A stretch of 64,000 bases of DNA from Gnetum montanum (Eukaryota > Streptophyta > Gnetopsida > Gnetales > Gnetaceae): contig MNCI01026431.1 in NCBI GenBank assembly GCA_015680685.1, forward strand, positions 62,001-126,000, written 5' to 3'. This document shows positions 35,363-47,691 of the stretch, piece by piece; position 1 is the first letter of the stretch; the number at the start of each line of letters is the position of its first letter. The notes beneath the pieces are model-generated. The model saw only the letters and a list, made by a program, of their open reading frames with translations. It did no database searches and was not told the origin of the DNA. The translations under genes and the position numbers were made by a program.

Positions 35363-38137
35363 AGTAGAGTTAATCATCATCAAGGGTTTAGTATATTTTA
35401 TTTTTATTTTTTTCAAATTTCTTTTTAAAATTTAAATTAAGTCTTAGATAAATGTATAAATTTTTTCATTTCATTTCATTTTTTTTGTTTTGTAGTGGTA
35501 GAAATGGTCTTCCTTAATTATTTTTCTTGTAAGAATTAAAATAAAAAAATTAAAAATAAGGAAAAAGCATGGTCCCAAGAATCAATTAAAAAAATTTGCA
35601 ATTAAGGTAGTAATTACATGAACAATTAAGTCAATTTGTAAATTTTTAGGATTAATTACTCATGAATGTGTCAAGGAAGGATGTGCGTGTGAAATGAAAT
35701 TAAATAAGCAATACAAAGATCAAACACATATTCAATCTCCTAGGAATACCACAAGTTATTATAAATGTACTTGAATTGATTTGAAAGAACCTTAAGAGGA
35801 AGAAGAACAACCTAGTTTACAAACCAAATTTCTATTCCTATTCCATTAATCATGAACACCCTTGAGAAACAAATGATTTTAGTCAAATAAAGTAAAAATA
35901 ATTAAGGGAAAACCAATAGTCTACAACTTTCACCTTGAAAAATGTATTGGACAATAGGAAATTCTATTGTTAGTTGGGACTATAAAGAATTTGGTCACAT
36001 CATGTCTATAATGTAAGGGAGATGGAAAACTCTTCCAACCTTTAGATAGATTGGTTTAAACCCAAAATGCAACTAAGGGTGAGCCTTATAAACTCTATTG
36101 TTTTCCAAATAATGTTCCTTAAGTACAAAGTTCCATAAGTCAAGGGGGAAAAATAGCTAAGTTTAGGCTGATGCTTATAAGTGCATGGTTTCTATTAATT
36201 ACCTACTTGGATAAGTTAATAAGGTGAAAAGGGTGTGTTATATTGGGACTATCCTCTATGGTGGTAAAGACATCTGACAATATAAAGCAAGATCAACACC
36301 CATATGAGTAACCCTTACAAAATGAATTTGGCTCCCATAAGAACCTTATAGTTGGGGCAATGCTCAAAACTCACAATCTTAAGCATCCCACAAAAACCCC
36401 TTTCTATGAGTTGAGGGATTAAGAGTGGAGTAGTGATCACCAATAAAACAAGGATGCCACCACCTTAGAGCTAGGATATAACATGGGAAGTAAAGGGTTG
36501 ACTTATCTAAAGTAAGTATCTTAATGGACATCCTTAGCTCTAATCATTCCAATTACTTAGCTTATTTAGTTCTTTAGCTTATGCTACTTCATACTTAAAG
36601 GACTATTATTTTTTAGCTTTTCTTTTTTATGTTTTTGTTTAGCTTTTTCTATTCCTCTTTTTCATTATTTTTGTTTATCTTGCCATTTTTCATTCTCATG
36701 GTCATCTATTATGTTTGGAGGTACTTTTTATGCATGGATCTTCCATGTGTTTCTCATCTTTCTTTCCATAGGAGCTAGTGGTCAAGATTCCTACTATGGT
36801 GGCTAACATTTGTTCAACCTACTACATATTTTCTACTATTCATAATCAAGATCTATAAAACCTAGGACAATTCTTGCTTTTGGTATATCCTTTGACCATG
36901 TTCTTTCTTATTTTCTAATTTGTTTTTACTAATTAAGATATGTATGGGAAATATCATAGTTTAATTAGGAAGGGGGGAGAGGTGGGGAGGGGAGGGATAA
37001 TTAGCTTTAATTGGATTGGTATAACCAACATGGAATTTGATCCAAGAGCAAGTTAGGAAATGAGTTTGATGTAAGGAATGCAACTTGGATCCTTAAAACT
37101 TGGGAAAGATCAGGACCTTGAGTTTGTAAGATAATCTGGCACCAAATGAAGAAAACCTTACAAGGTGATGTTTAGCCTAATTAATCCAAGGAAAGGCCTT
37201 CCTAACAAAGTTATATCTAGATCCCTACCCAAATAATAAGAATTTATCGACAAGTGAAAAAGGAATAAAATTTGGTATATTATTAAGTAAATAAAATTAT
37301 TGCACTATTATTGATTTGCATTGAGCTATGCAATGTTAGGCAATTAGGACAAATTATTTTATCAAAGGATATAAAGTGCTTAATGCCTATAGATATTAAT
37401 AGTATAGACTTAAACTTTCTAAAATTGTTAGTATCAAGAGACATCATGGGTACTATGTCTTGTTAAAAGTGAATTTGAGATATATCAACTGTAGCAATTT
37501 GAATCGATATAACATAAAACAAAATTTAGGTTATTAATTTAATTATTGATTTTACTTGAGATGTCAAATAATTGAGATATTGGTTCATATTGACTAAATT
37601 GATATGGATCGAGTAAGAACAAATTTGATTGAATATCTCACATCTAAATAGTGCAACTTCGAGATAGGTTGATATGTTGTTTAGACATATCAATTCATAT
37701 AGATTAAATCTATAAGGATCGATATGACTTCAATTTTCCTGAGTGTTTCATGTATTATCAGCGCAATCGCAATAAAAACTCATAGATTAGAAACCTGAAT
37801 ACTATGTATATCGATCTTTATTGATTTCGTGATGAAATTCGATCCAATTTGTATTGATCTTTATTGATTTCGCTATTAAAATTAATATCATTAAAATATG
37901 AAAAAAAAGAAAAAATAAGATGTAATAGTAAGGTAGTGGCCTATATATATATAATCTAATTATATAGTTTGATTTCTTTTGACATGAATATAAGAGTGAA
38001 TGTGATGTTGATGCATATTGAATATTAGTTTCAATTGTTTTTGTAGCCACTTTATTAGTTGTGTGTTATGTAGGTTAACAATGGATATATTTTTCACTTT
38101 AGTTGGCCAGGCATTGCCAAAGGCTAGTTGGGGGCTA
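35363..38137 (+). other. element E internal non-coding region
   Basis: AT-rich, no supported ORF and no gag core. It has a purine tract with G runs at 36968-36999, ATCGATAT-type motifs again at 37490-37870, and a polypurine-like AGTTGGGGGCTA just before 38138. Confidence 0.65.
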
Positions 38138-39278
38138 TGATGAACCCCATATTGTTTCAATTCTTAACTCATTAAAGGCATAAATTTTTATTGTTTACTA
38201 TTTTACCTTATCAAAGAACATCAATTTTTGTGATAACTATCAATAAGTACTAATTACTTTATTAAGTCTTTCTTATTGTAGGATACTACCAGAATCGATA
38301 GATATCGATAAGATATAGATAGGCATTGCAAATATTGATATGTTCTAAAGGAAACCATATCAATCTACATAGCTAATATCGATTTAAATCAATACCATTA
38401 GACCAGAAGTATGTAGACATTCTAGGAATGTAGATATCAATCCATACCAAAGCTGCTATAGATATTAAGAATTGATAAAGATGGCAATTGTGATACATAT
38501 TCATAACATTAGATAAGGAAACTACAACACTAAGGAAATGGAGATATTAATCATTAATATAGGTGCAACCAGAATCTATGGTTGAAGGGTGTCACTAGCA
38601 TGATATAATTTGATACAATAGTATCAATCCTTATCAATTTCCTTGATGAAGGTCAATATGTCTGGTTTGTTAATTTTCCTATTTATAATGTAAGCTCCTC
38701 TAGTATAAAAGGGAGAGAACCACACCTGATGGTGTGTGTGGAACCTAGGGGACACCTAGTAGGAACCCAGGCGATTTAATACCAAGGGAGAATACCCAAA
38801 ATAAATACCCAAGAGAACCCACATCAAGTTGAAATTAATTTCCCTTGAATAATTGTTAAATGAGGATTCGTTGACCCTTGTGGCACCTATAGACCATTAG
38901 AGTCCAATGGCGGGCTGTTGAGGTTGTTGCATTGTGGAAACAACAAGGCATAATCATAGATTAGGTGAAGTCTCCCTTGTAATAATCATAATCTATACTT
39001 GTATTCATGATTGCAATTTGATTTAAACATTAATTTTCACTCTTGAACTTAAGATTAGAAGTTGGGGTAAAGATTTATGTTTTACTCATGAGTAAGAATC
39101 ATAAGTTTGGGATTTGACTAGATTTAATTCTAATTGTTATTTTTCTTAATGATATTTTTAACTTTTGAACCATTCCTCCATGGATACAACTCATGGGTTA
39201 GTCACAAAAAAGGTGACTTCTCTATAATGAAAGATAATCACTAAGGTAATTCAGCACCAAATTCTACCTAGCTCATTA
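38138..39278 (+). repeat. element E 3' LTR
   Basis: Pairs with 34210-35340 from TGATGAACCCCATATTG to TAGCTCATTA. The differences seen are mostly transitions. Confidence 0.9.
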
Positions 39279-41097
39279 GTTTCATTATTTGAGATGAGCA
39301 TTCTTGGTACTTCGAATCTATTTACCACATGCTGTTGGAACCATTTAGTAGCTATATTTCTTATACAATCCTTAGCCACGGCTACTTCTACCCACTTTGT
39401 ACAATAATCAATAGTCACTATCATATAATATTTTTTGTTTGACATTGGTACAATGGGTCCCATGAAATCAATTTCCCATATAACAAATGGTTCTAATGGT
39501 TGAATCCATTACTATGGCCCTTTATTCCTAGTTATTATTCTTTGATCTTGTTGACATCTCTCATAAGATTGGGTGAAATTATGTGCATCTTAAAATATGG
39601 TAGGTTAGAAGTAGCCTACCATCATTACTTAAGTGTTGTTCTACACCCAGCGTAGTGACCACCACATGGTCCTTTGTGTGCACCTTGTAGGACTCTCTAT
39701 TGATTATATTCTAGAACACACCATTATAAAAATTTATTAGCACAGATCTTGTAAAGATTTCCATTTATCTCCATATATCTTTTTACTTTATGAAGAAACT
39801 ATTCTCTTTGTTTTTTACTTCACTCAACAAGAAGTTAGTATGTGGTTAAGTAGGTCATGTAATCAATAGTCCATGGCTTCTTTGTTGAGTTAATAACCAT
39901 TGTTATCCTTGTGAACATGTTTTCATTAGGAGAATGATTTGATAATGGCTCTTCTTGGTCCTGTGGTTTCCATCTTAACCTTGACAAGTAATTTGCTACT
40001 ACATTTTCCATGCCTTTCTTATCAATCATGGTGATGTTTAATTCTTGTAATATGACAAGCCATCTAATCACCCTAGACTCATCGTTGGTTTATTCATTAG
40101 GAATCTTATTCCACTATGATTTGTAAGGACATAAATGGGGTACATGAGCACATAATGTTTGAATTTTTCTAGCATGTATGGCACTGCCATAAGCTCCTTT
40201 TCTATGGTGGTGTAAGTAAGTTGTGCTCTAGTGATGCTTATGCTAGCGCAATGTATGTAATATGGCCTTTTTGAATCATCTAGTTGTGTTAGCATTGCAC
40301 CCAGTGCATAATTTGAAGCATCTATCATTATGTGAAAGGGCTTAGACCAATTCGAAGCTTAGGGGATTGGTGTTTTATTTAACTTCTATTTTAGAGTCTC
40401 AAATACCTTCTCACATGGTTCTATCCATTGAATGATGCATCCTTCTTTATTAACTCTACCAATGGTTTCACTATTTTTCAAAAAATTTCTATAAGCCTTC
40501 TATAATATCCTGTGTGGCCTAGAAATGATCTAATAGCTTTGATGTTTGTGGCCTTTGGGTGATGTTCTAAATAACTTTGATCTTCTCTAGATCAACCTCA
40601 ATCTCCTTTTGTGATACTTTGTTTTCTAAAATGATCCCATCTTGGACCATTAGATGGATTTTTTGCCAATTAAGCTTTAAATTAGTTTCCATGCATCTTT
40701 TTAATACTTGCTCTAAATGGTCTAATGATTATTTAAATTCTAGCCTATAAGTTGAGAAATTATCCATAAATACCTCTATGCTATTACCTATTTGTTTTTG
40801 GAAGATGCTTAGTACTAATCTTTGAAATGTAACAGGTGCATTGCATAGACCAAAAGGCATTTTCTTGTAAGCAAATGTTCCCCACATATTGGTGAATGTA
40901 GTCTTTTCATGATCCTTTGGTGCAATGCAGATCTGGTTAGACCCATTGTATCTATCAAGAAAGTTATAGTATTGATGTCCTACTATGGTATCCAAGGCTT
41001 GGTCAAAAAATGGTAAAGGAAAATGGTCCTTTAACATTGCAGAGTTCAATAAATGGAAATCAATACATACTCTTCACTTGCCACCTATCTTTGAAAT
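39279..41097 (-). pseudogene. pol: element B pol: reverse transcriptase, RNase H, integrase N-terminal part
   Basis: From 41097 downward: RT with KDHFPLPFFDQAL, EKTTFTNMWGTFAYKKMPFG and FGLCNAPVTFQR (about 40720-41030), typical of the Athila lineage. The catalytic box reads VFMDNFS, with Asn where the second catalytic Asp should be. RNase H follows (about 40070-40330) with MIDASNYALGAML and IEKELMAV. Then come the connection to integrase (IDKKGMENVVANYLSRL, near 40000) and the integrase core start TIDYCTKWVEVAVA (near 39400). Stops and frame breaks are frequent. F interrupts it at 41098 and E at 39278. Confidence 0.9.
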
Positions 41098-41900
41098 TAA
41101 TGAGCCACCATATCGCATCAGCCACGATATCACATCGGCCCCTGCGATATCGCGTATGCGATATCGCAGCCCATTGCTAGTTCTATAATTAAGAGGTGGC
41201 TTTCGCTTGTTTCTCCATCTAGATCTAGACCCTTAGCCAAACTATAGTAGTTTTACCATCCTAGAGCTAGAATAATTTCCATGTGCTTGCAGTAGGAGTC
41301 TCAAAGTGAACAGATCTTTATTCGAGCAAATTGTACCTGAGCACACATTTGTGTATGGAAATAAAGATGAACTTTCTGATAAACCTTGCAGCATGTGGAC
41401 TAAGCTAAATAGGATTTAATTATTGTTAAATGTCTAAATTCTTTCTTAGAAAATTAATCTCTATCAACCCTTTACTCTCCTAGTTAAGTGCATTTAGTAC
41501 GACCGCTTCAAGCACGTGTGTAACACTTGGTAACCCAGTAACGAGTAGCGTTTGGTAATCCTAGTAGCGTTGCACTTGTTCAGGGTGTGTACGGAAAATG
41601 GGAACGGATATTGGTGCTAGGACGATTAGAACTAAGTTAGCGGATAGCTAGTCACTTAGTCTCTTCACCCTTCCCTACTAGCATAAGCGTTAAAAAGATA
41701 AAAGATATAAAAATCATACACCTCAGGCTTACTTAACCATACAACCATGACAATACAAGTAAGTTTGGGAAGACAATGATTGATTAACCTTAAGTGTTCC
41801 ATTAGGGTGCGTAAGCACTTAGTCCTTCGAGTTTGACTAGATCACGTGTGAGATGCTTGTATTCGTATAGTTGAGTGTAGGGGTACCTCGCCACTCATCA
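41098..41900 (+). repeat. element F 5' LTR
   Basis: TAATGAGCCACC (outer TG decayed to TA) to CCACTCATCA. It contains four GATATCG/GATATCAC copies before CTATAATTAAG, where the TATA box is damaged relative to 46975. Confidence 0.85.
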
Positions 41901-41920
41901 TTGGTGCCGTTGTCAGGGAC
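41901..41920 (+). other. primer-binding site, tRNA-Asp type (F)
   Basis: TTGGTGCCGTTGTCAGGGAC directly after the LTR. Confidence 0.85.
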
Positions 41921-42046
41921 ATAGTTGTTTGTGCACTATGTAGAACATAGGAAATCATCCATATTGTTGGGAAGCTTAAACAAACCCTTAGGGTTGATCA
42001 AATGAAAAATAACATAATGGTAAATAGCACACTAAATAAGACTAAA

Positions 42047-42593
42047 ATGTCTTCTTCTTCGAACAAAAGCACTTCACCGCCTAGGATCAACACTAGAGAC
42101 AGTTGGCAGTACAACACACATAACCAAAATCCACTTGTTCCCCAACAATTTAGTGTGGTATATATTCATCACGATGAATATATACTTGACTTTACCTTTA
42201 TCTTCCATCAAGATGAACAACTGCATTAGAGAGACTTGGAGGGTAACATAGTATTGCCTCTAGACAGAGCAGCCCCCAACATGCTCCTTCATGCCCTTGC
42301 ATGAATAGGCATGTCACAATTATACACAGAGTATGTTGCATGTGATTACCATGTAAGGGACTACCATCCCACAAAAGCACAATGTCAATGGGACTTGCAA
42401 CAGGAGAGTTACCACACATCGTTGAAGGGCAAAGGAGCCCATAATGCTTCTCCCGTCATAAGAAAAATTGAGGGTGGTGAACCTATTTCAATATGTTCTC
42501 CACAAAACGATGTTCCCCCTCCTAACAATGGTGAGGAGGTGGTGTATCAAAACCTTTGCTCCACGATTCACAACCCTGGTTTTGATCCCCACG
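42047..42593 (+). pseudogene. gag-pro: element F gag, N-terminal part
   Basis: Start chosen at MSSSSNKSTSPP because element D starts at the same place; an ATG at 42002 is upstream in the same frame but not shared. It matches D residue by residue apart from stops (the first at 42227-42229). It ends at an N where the assembly becomes unreliable; about 0.4 kb of gag present in D is missing. Confidence 0.75.
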
Positions 42594-42780
42594 NAAGGTT
42601 TTGATACACCACCTCCTCACCATTGTTAGGAGGGGGAACATCGTTTTGTGGAGAACATATTGAAATAGGTTCACCACCCTCAATTTTTCTTATGACGGGA
42701 GAAGCATTATGGGCTCCTTTGCCCTTCAACGATGTGTGGTAACTCTCCTGTTGCAAGTCCCATTGACATTGTGCTTTTGT
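42371..42780. repeat. 186-bp inverted repeat bounded by Ns, probable assembly artefact
   Basis: 42595-42780 is the reverse complement of 42371-42556, with single Ns at 42594 and 42781 and a 38-bp spacer. The arms appear identical while the surrounding DNA is heavily decayed. It replaces a gag segment that element D has. A misjoined contig end is more likely than a biological palindrome. Confidence 0.85.
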
Positions 42781-42781
42781 N

Positions 42782-45092
42782 TAGCAGGATTAAGAGATTA
42801 GACATGAATAACATCCCATGATTTGAGGGAGGATACAACGCTGATCCTCAAAACCATCTACAATCATTTCACAATGCTTGTGCCTTGTAGAATATTGAGA
42901 AAAAATGGCAAAAATTAAAGTTTTTTCCAAGGACACTGATGAAAGAAGCAGAAAGCTGGTACCAGTCCTTAGAACTGAAATCCATTCGAAGGTGGAGTAC
43001 GATGCTAGAACTATTTAACGATAAGTATCAAACGTACTCCTGAGTGTTCAACCTACAAAAGCAAATCCAAGGATGGAAGCAAGGAACTCATGAACCCTTG
43101 GATGCTGCCATGGGCTAATACTATGCACTGCTACATTGTTGCCCAGGCCATGGTTATTTGTAATAGGATCAACTACGTCATCTTGTAGATGGACTTAGGC
43201 ATGAAACTAGGAGAACCCTTGGAACATATGCCCAAGGGAGATTATCAGAGCTTAGGTCCCATCAGATCCATAGATTGTTGGAGCAAGTAGCTAAGGAAGA
43301 AGGAGATCTATGTAAGAGAGAAAGCGCAAAAGAGTACAACCACGATCCTTTCCTCTAAAAAAGGGAAGTGATATTCTGTGAGGAGGAGGATGAGTTACCA
43401 CTTGAAGAGTTGGTGAATAGGAAAACCTTGCCACTCCAAAAATTTATAACAAAAGTGTTGGCCAAGGTAGACCAAATGTGGAACTCCTTAGATAGTAGAT
43501 TTGAAACTGTTCTCAAAGGAGTCTAAGGAGCGAAGTAGTGACTATGATAAAAAGAAGAAGAGGGATTTGGACCATGCACGTAACAAAGGTAAGGGTAAAA
43601 TAACTATCACCAAAGAGGTTGTGGATTCTAATACAGACAATGACAATGGATGTGAGATATGCCAGTATGACCATCCTAAGGGATGTTGTCCAATAATCTC
43701 ACATTTGCAAGAGTTTGGGGTGTATGCACTTAACCTATGACTTAACAAATGGCAAGTACCCTGATGGTTACCTTATCTCCAAGGTAACCCAAGGCAGTTT
43801 TACCAACCACTAACATATTATCCAAGTGAAACTCCATCACAACCTATTGAGCAACATCAGTAGTGGAAATACCCACAGTCATGGGGGATGCCACTGCCAA
43901 GGCAACAATACCCTTATTGGCAACCGGATCCATATGGCTATTACGTGCAACAGGCAATCTCTCCAAGTGACTCTGTTGGTCATTTGACACCACAACATCA
44001 CTACCAAGCTTGGGAGTAGTATAGGACTCCTTCTCCTAGGAGAGACACATCACACGCATACCATCCTTCGAACCCATCTGTGACTCTTACAATGATAGCT
44101 CCATTACCACCCGCTCCAGCAATGTAGGGGGAACTCCCTACTCAACCACAGCAACGCAATGCCACAAGAGCTGTAAACCTTCAACCCGCTACTGGTTCTG
44201 ACAACTGCACAAAGAGAAGACCTTTCTTTAGAATCAACAGTCCAAACAAGCTCTCACAACCATAAGCGGTTAAGCCTTCGAATGTTCTTCCATCAAATAA
44301 GGCTTCGAAGCTCCCTTCAAACCAAAAATAGAGCTCAACGCATACAGTTATGTTAACACATACCATCACTGACTGGATCAAGGAGGGCCACCTTCCTAGG
44401 AAATTCTCTAATCATGGAAGTCCTTTAATTTATCTCCAAGTCGCTAGGAATGAACCTTGTAAAGCTCTTCTGGACTCAGGTTTCAAAGTTAACTTGATAA
44501 TGCAAAAAATGTATAAAGCCTAGAACCTGCCTCTACTAAAGAAGAGCAATATTTGCTTAGAGCTGGCTGACCAGTCCATCACTATTCCCTTGGGACTGGT
44601 GGAGGACATTGTTACCACTGTGTGTGGGTGGTCATACCCAGTTGATTTCCTAGTGATATAGGTCAACAATGACAGAGGGGACTTCCCAATAATAATGGAA
44701 AGGGCATGGCTAAGTACCGTGAATGCATGCCTAGGAATCCGTGATCTTTCCATGGAAATATCTAAGGAAAACACTTGTGGGAAGATCATGAAGAAGAAAG
44801 TTCCATGCATCACATACAGTGATACATGGTGTGATTGCATATAGGAATGTTTAGCATTGCCTGCATGCAACCGGTGTGCACCAGAGGTTAACATACAAAG
44901 GTGCCTGTATGTAGCAACCACACAACAAGAAAACACCTAGTGGTTGACAGCTAATCAAGAGAGCAACTCATCAATATGCATGGAACTAACTGGGGGACCA
45001 ACTTGTAGCCACGTTGAAAGCATAGATACATTGGAGCAAGAGCATCGCCAACTTCCAACCCTTAACCTGAAAACATCAATTGGGAGAAGTTG
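42782..45092 (+). pseudogene. gag-pro: element F gag-pro, main part
   Basis: From the gag core (DMNNIP near 42805, KYQTYS near 43026) through a helical region, the zinc knuckle CEICQYDHPKGCC (about 43650), the Pro/Gln-rich linker and protease. The protease site reads LLDSGFKVNLIMQ (about 44467), retaining Asp-Ser-Gly, unlike D. IIMERAWLS (about 44690) replaces the usual GRxWL, a G-to-A change. Stops and frame changes occur throughout. It runs into the N gap. Confidence 0.8.
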
Positions 45093-45488
45093 NNNNNNNN
45101 NNNNNNNNNNNNNNNNNNNNNNNNNNNNNNNNNNNNNNNNNNNNNNNNNNNNNNNNNNNNNNNNNNNNNNNNNNNNNNNNNNNNNNNNNNNNNNNNNNNN
45201 NNNNNNNNNNNNNNNNNNNNNNNNNNNNNNNNNNNNNNNNNNNNNNNNNNNNNNNNNNNNNNNNNNNNNNNNNNNNNNNNNNNNNNNNNNNNNNNNNNNN
45301 NNNNNNNNNNNNNNNNNNNNNNNNNNNNNNNNNNNNNNNNNNNNNNNNNNNNNNNNNNNNNNNNNNNNNNNNNNNNNNNNNNNNNNNNNNNNNNNNNNNN
45401 NNNNNNNNNNNNNNNNNNNNNNNNNNNNNNNNNNNNNNNNNNNNNNNNNNNNNNNNNNNNNNNNNNNNNNNNNNNNNNNNNNNNNNNN
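45093..45488. other. assembly gap (396 N)
   Basis: Run of N. By comparison with element D it should hold the end of gag-pro and the start of the non-coding region. Confidence 0.99.
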
Positions 45489-46358
45489 TTACCATTCCAA
45501 CGTTGCTCCATTATTGGGAAGTTGAGCTAATAAAAATAATAAGTCTTTGCATGGTGTGGTTCTCACAAAAAATAAAAATAAAAAAATACTGAGAATTCAA
45601 AGCACACCCCTTAGATGAAATAATCATCTGAGCTACAAGCACTGGTTATGGAACTAAATAAACATGTTCCCTCTAACTAAGGCCCTTCTCACTTCCTACT
45701 TTCTCCTCTTTTGTTTCGTCGAAATGGTGGTGGCTCTTTGACGGAGGCATTCTTGTTACTTCAAGTGGATGGATTGGACGAATGTATTAATGTGAAGTCA
45801 TTGGATGTGGTTTGTTTGAGGCTGGATTTAGAATGGGATTTACTAAGTCACATTAACCATCAATACACAAGGGGTTGTACACCACCTTGTTCTTGAGATT
45901 CCATTCCATTCTTTTCTTTCCATCCTTCTTTCTCCATTTATTACCTCATTGCTAGTTGTATCAATAGTCCATATTTTGGTTGATGCATTATTTTCTTTTT
46001 GGTAAAATCTTGTGGTTAAGACTTTAACTCTTGTCTCTAGATGACATTCCTAGAGCCTATAGACTATTTGAATGTGGGATTGTCAAGGCATTAAGGGCAT
46101 GAGCTTGCTTTGGGGAGGAACCATTGGCATTCCTATTTGATGCATCCGTTAATTTCTTTCCCTTAAACATTTTTGCAATCAACATTATTCTGTTTATTTC
46201 CATCTTTGACATCCATTTTATTGGCATTGCCATTGTTTATTTTTCTCCATCTTTCTTTTTCCTTACCTTTTTCCATTCTCTTGCTATCGACAGTTTGCTC
46301 TTAGCCATGGGGGTCCTGGTCCAATTTTTTTGATTTTCTCGTAATCCCTATACCTTGG
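45489..46358 (+). other. element F post-gag non-coding region
   Basis: Collinear with 27230-28093 of D. It carries the conserved block (46055-46122) and a polypurine-like CTTAGCCATGGGGGTCC (46299-46315). No ORF supported. Confidence 0.6.
46055..46122 (+). other. conserved post-pol non-coding block (copy F)
   Basis: GCCTATAGAC through CTTGCTTTGGGGAGGA, equivalent to the copies in A, B, C and D. Confidence 0.7.
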
Positions 46359-46495
46359 GTAGTCACCAATATTATATCTCTAGATCTGCATCAGCCATAT
46401 CACAACATAGCCAATGGACCTTACATTGAGGCAAGGTATTAACTGCATTGTGATTCATTTACCCTTGCTAATATTAGACTTTGTTATGTGTGCAG
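46359..46495 (+). other. predicted short intron cassette (element F)
   Basis: GTAGTC donor, TTGCTAATA branch-like site, and TATGTGTGCAG acceptor directly before ATGG. It is 137 nt, against 138 nt in D and H. Confidence 0.45.
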
Positions 46496-46875
46496 ATGGA
46501 AATTATACAACAATGGATTGGATCTAGAGGAAACACTTGGAATGGATTGGTGCTAGAACAGTCAGACAAGGAATAAGATTGATGGCGCACTTATGGATGG
46601 ACAAGGAAAGGCGCAATCTTGGCATTGGCAATAGCAGACTTCTTCTTTTCTCTCTCTCTTCTCTCTTCTTTCTCAGCTACCAAATAAGGCTAGATGTCAA
46701 ATGTGTATAGTGTTTACTCTTGTTATCATGAACACTAATTTTTTCATGTTTTGTAATGATGATCCATTCACATGTCACCCCATCTACCATTAGTATCATT
46801 CAAGTCAATAATCCCATACCTTCCCAATATTTTGTAAGGAACTCGAGGATGAGTTTTCATTCAGTCATGAAGGTA

Positions 46876-47691
46876 TGATGAGTTGCGATATTGCATCAGC
46901 TACGATATTGCATATGCAATATTGCGTCGGCCCCTACGATATCACGTATTGATATTGCAGCCCATCACCAGTTCTATAAATAAGAGGCAGCTTTTCCTTG
47001 TTTCTCCATCTAGATCTAGACCCTTAGCCAAACTATAACAATTTTATGATTCCAGAGTTAGAATAATTTCCATGTGCCTGCAGTAGGAGTCTTAAAGTGA
47101 ACGGATCTTTATTCGAGCAAATTATACCTGAGCACACATTTGTGTACGACAATAAAGACAAACTTTTTGATAAACCTTGCAACATGCGGACTAAGCTAAA
47201 TATGATTTAATTATTGTTAAATGTTTAAATGCTTTCTTAGACAATTAATCTCTCTCAACCCTTTACTCTCCTAGTTAAGTGCATTCAGTACGACTACTTC
47301 AAGCACGTGTGTAACACTTGGTAACCCAGTAACGAGTAGCGTTTGGTAATCCTAGTAGCGTTGCACTTGTTCAGGGTGTGTATGGAAAATGGGAACAGAT
47401 ATTGGTGCTAGGACGATTAGAACTAAGTTCGCAGATAGCTAGTCACTTAGTCTCTTCACCCTTCCCTACTAGCATAGGCGTTAAAAAGATAAAAGATATA
47501 AAAATCATACACCTCAGGCTTACTTAACCATACAACCATGAAAATACAAGTAAGTCTGGGAAGACAACGATTGATTAACCTTAAGTGTTCCATTAGGGTG
47601 CATAAGCACTTAGTCCTTCGAGTTCGACTGGATCGTGTGTGAGACGCTCGTATTCGTATGGTTGAGTGTAGCGGTACCTCGCCACTCATCA
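46876..47691 (+). repeat. element F 3' LTR
   Basis: TGATGAGTTGCG to CCACTCATCA, pairing with 41098-41900. The polypurine tract before it has decayed (CAGTCATGAAGGTA). Confidence 0.9.

Larger units (their letters stand above)
34210..39278 (+). mobile_element. element E: LARD-like non-autonomous LTR element
   Basis: Direct repeats of about 1.1 kb (34210-35340, 38138-39278) flank a tRNA-Asp primer site and 2.8 kb without recognisable coding sequence. It lies within the integrase of B. The flanks GTTCT (34205-34209) and GTTTC (39279-39283) each differ by one C-to-T from GTTCC, consistent with a decayed duplication. It fits a large retrotransposon derivative with only cis signals. Confidence 0.85.
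41098..47691 (+). mobile_element. element F: gag-pro-only Athila-like element inserted in the RT of B
   Basis: LTRs at 41098-41900 and 46876-47691, a tRNA-Asp primer site, gag-pro, a non-coding region. The flanks GAAAT (41093-41097) and GAAAC (47692-47696) fit a duplication with one transition, and the RT frame of B continues on both sides. Same architecture as D, with close sequence similarity throughout. Two assembly defects affect it (42371-42781 and the gap at 45093-45488). Confidence 0.9.

Noticed and set aside
42568-42756. Minus-strand reading frame repeating the gag sequence of the plus strand
   Set aside because: It is the mirror image produced by the probable misassembly at 42371-42780.
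45062-45592. Several long reading frames across 45062-45592
   Set aside because: They consist almost wholly of N and exist only because Ns hide stops.
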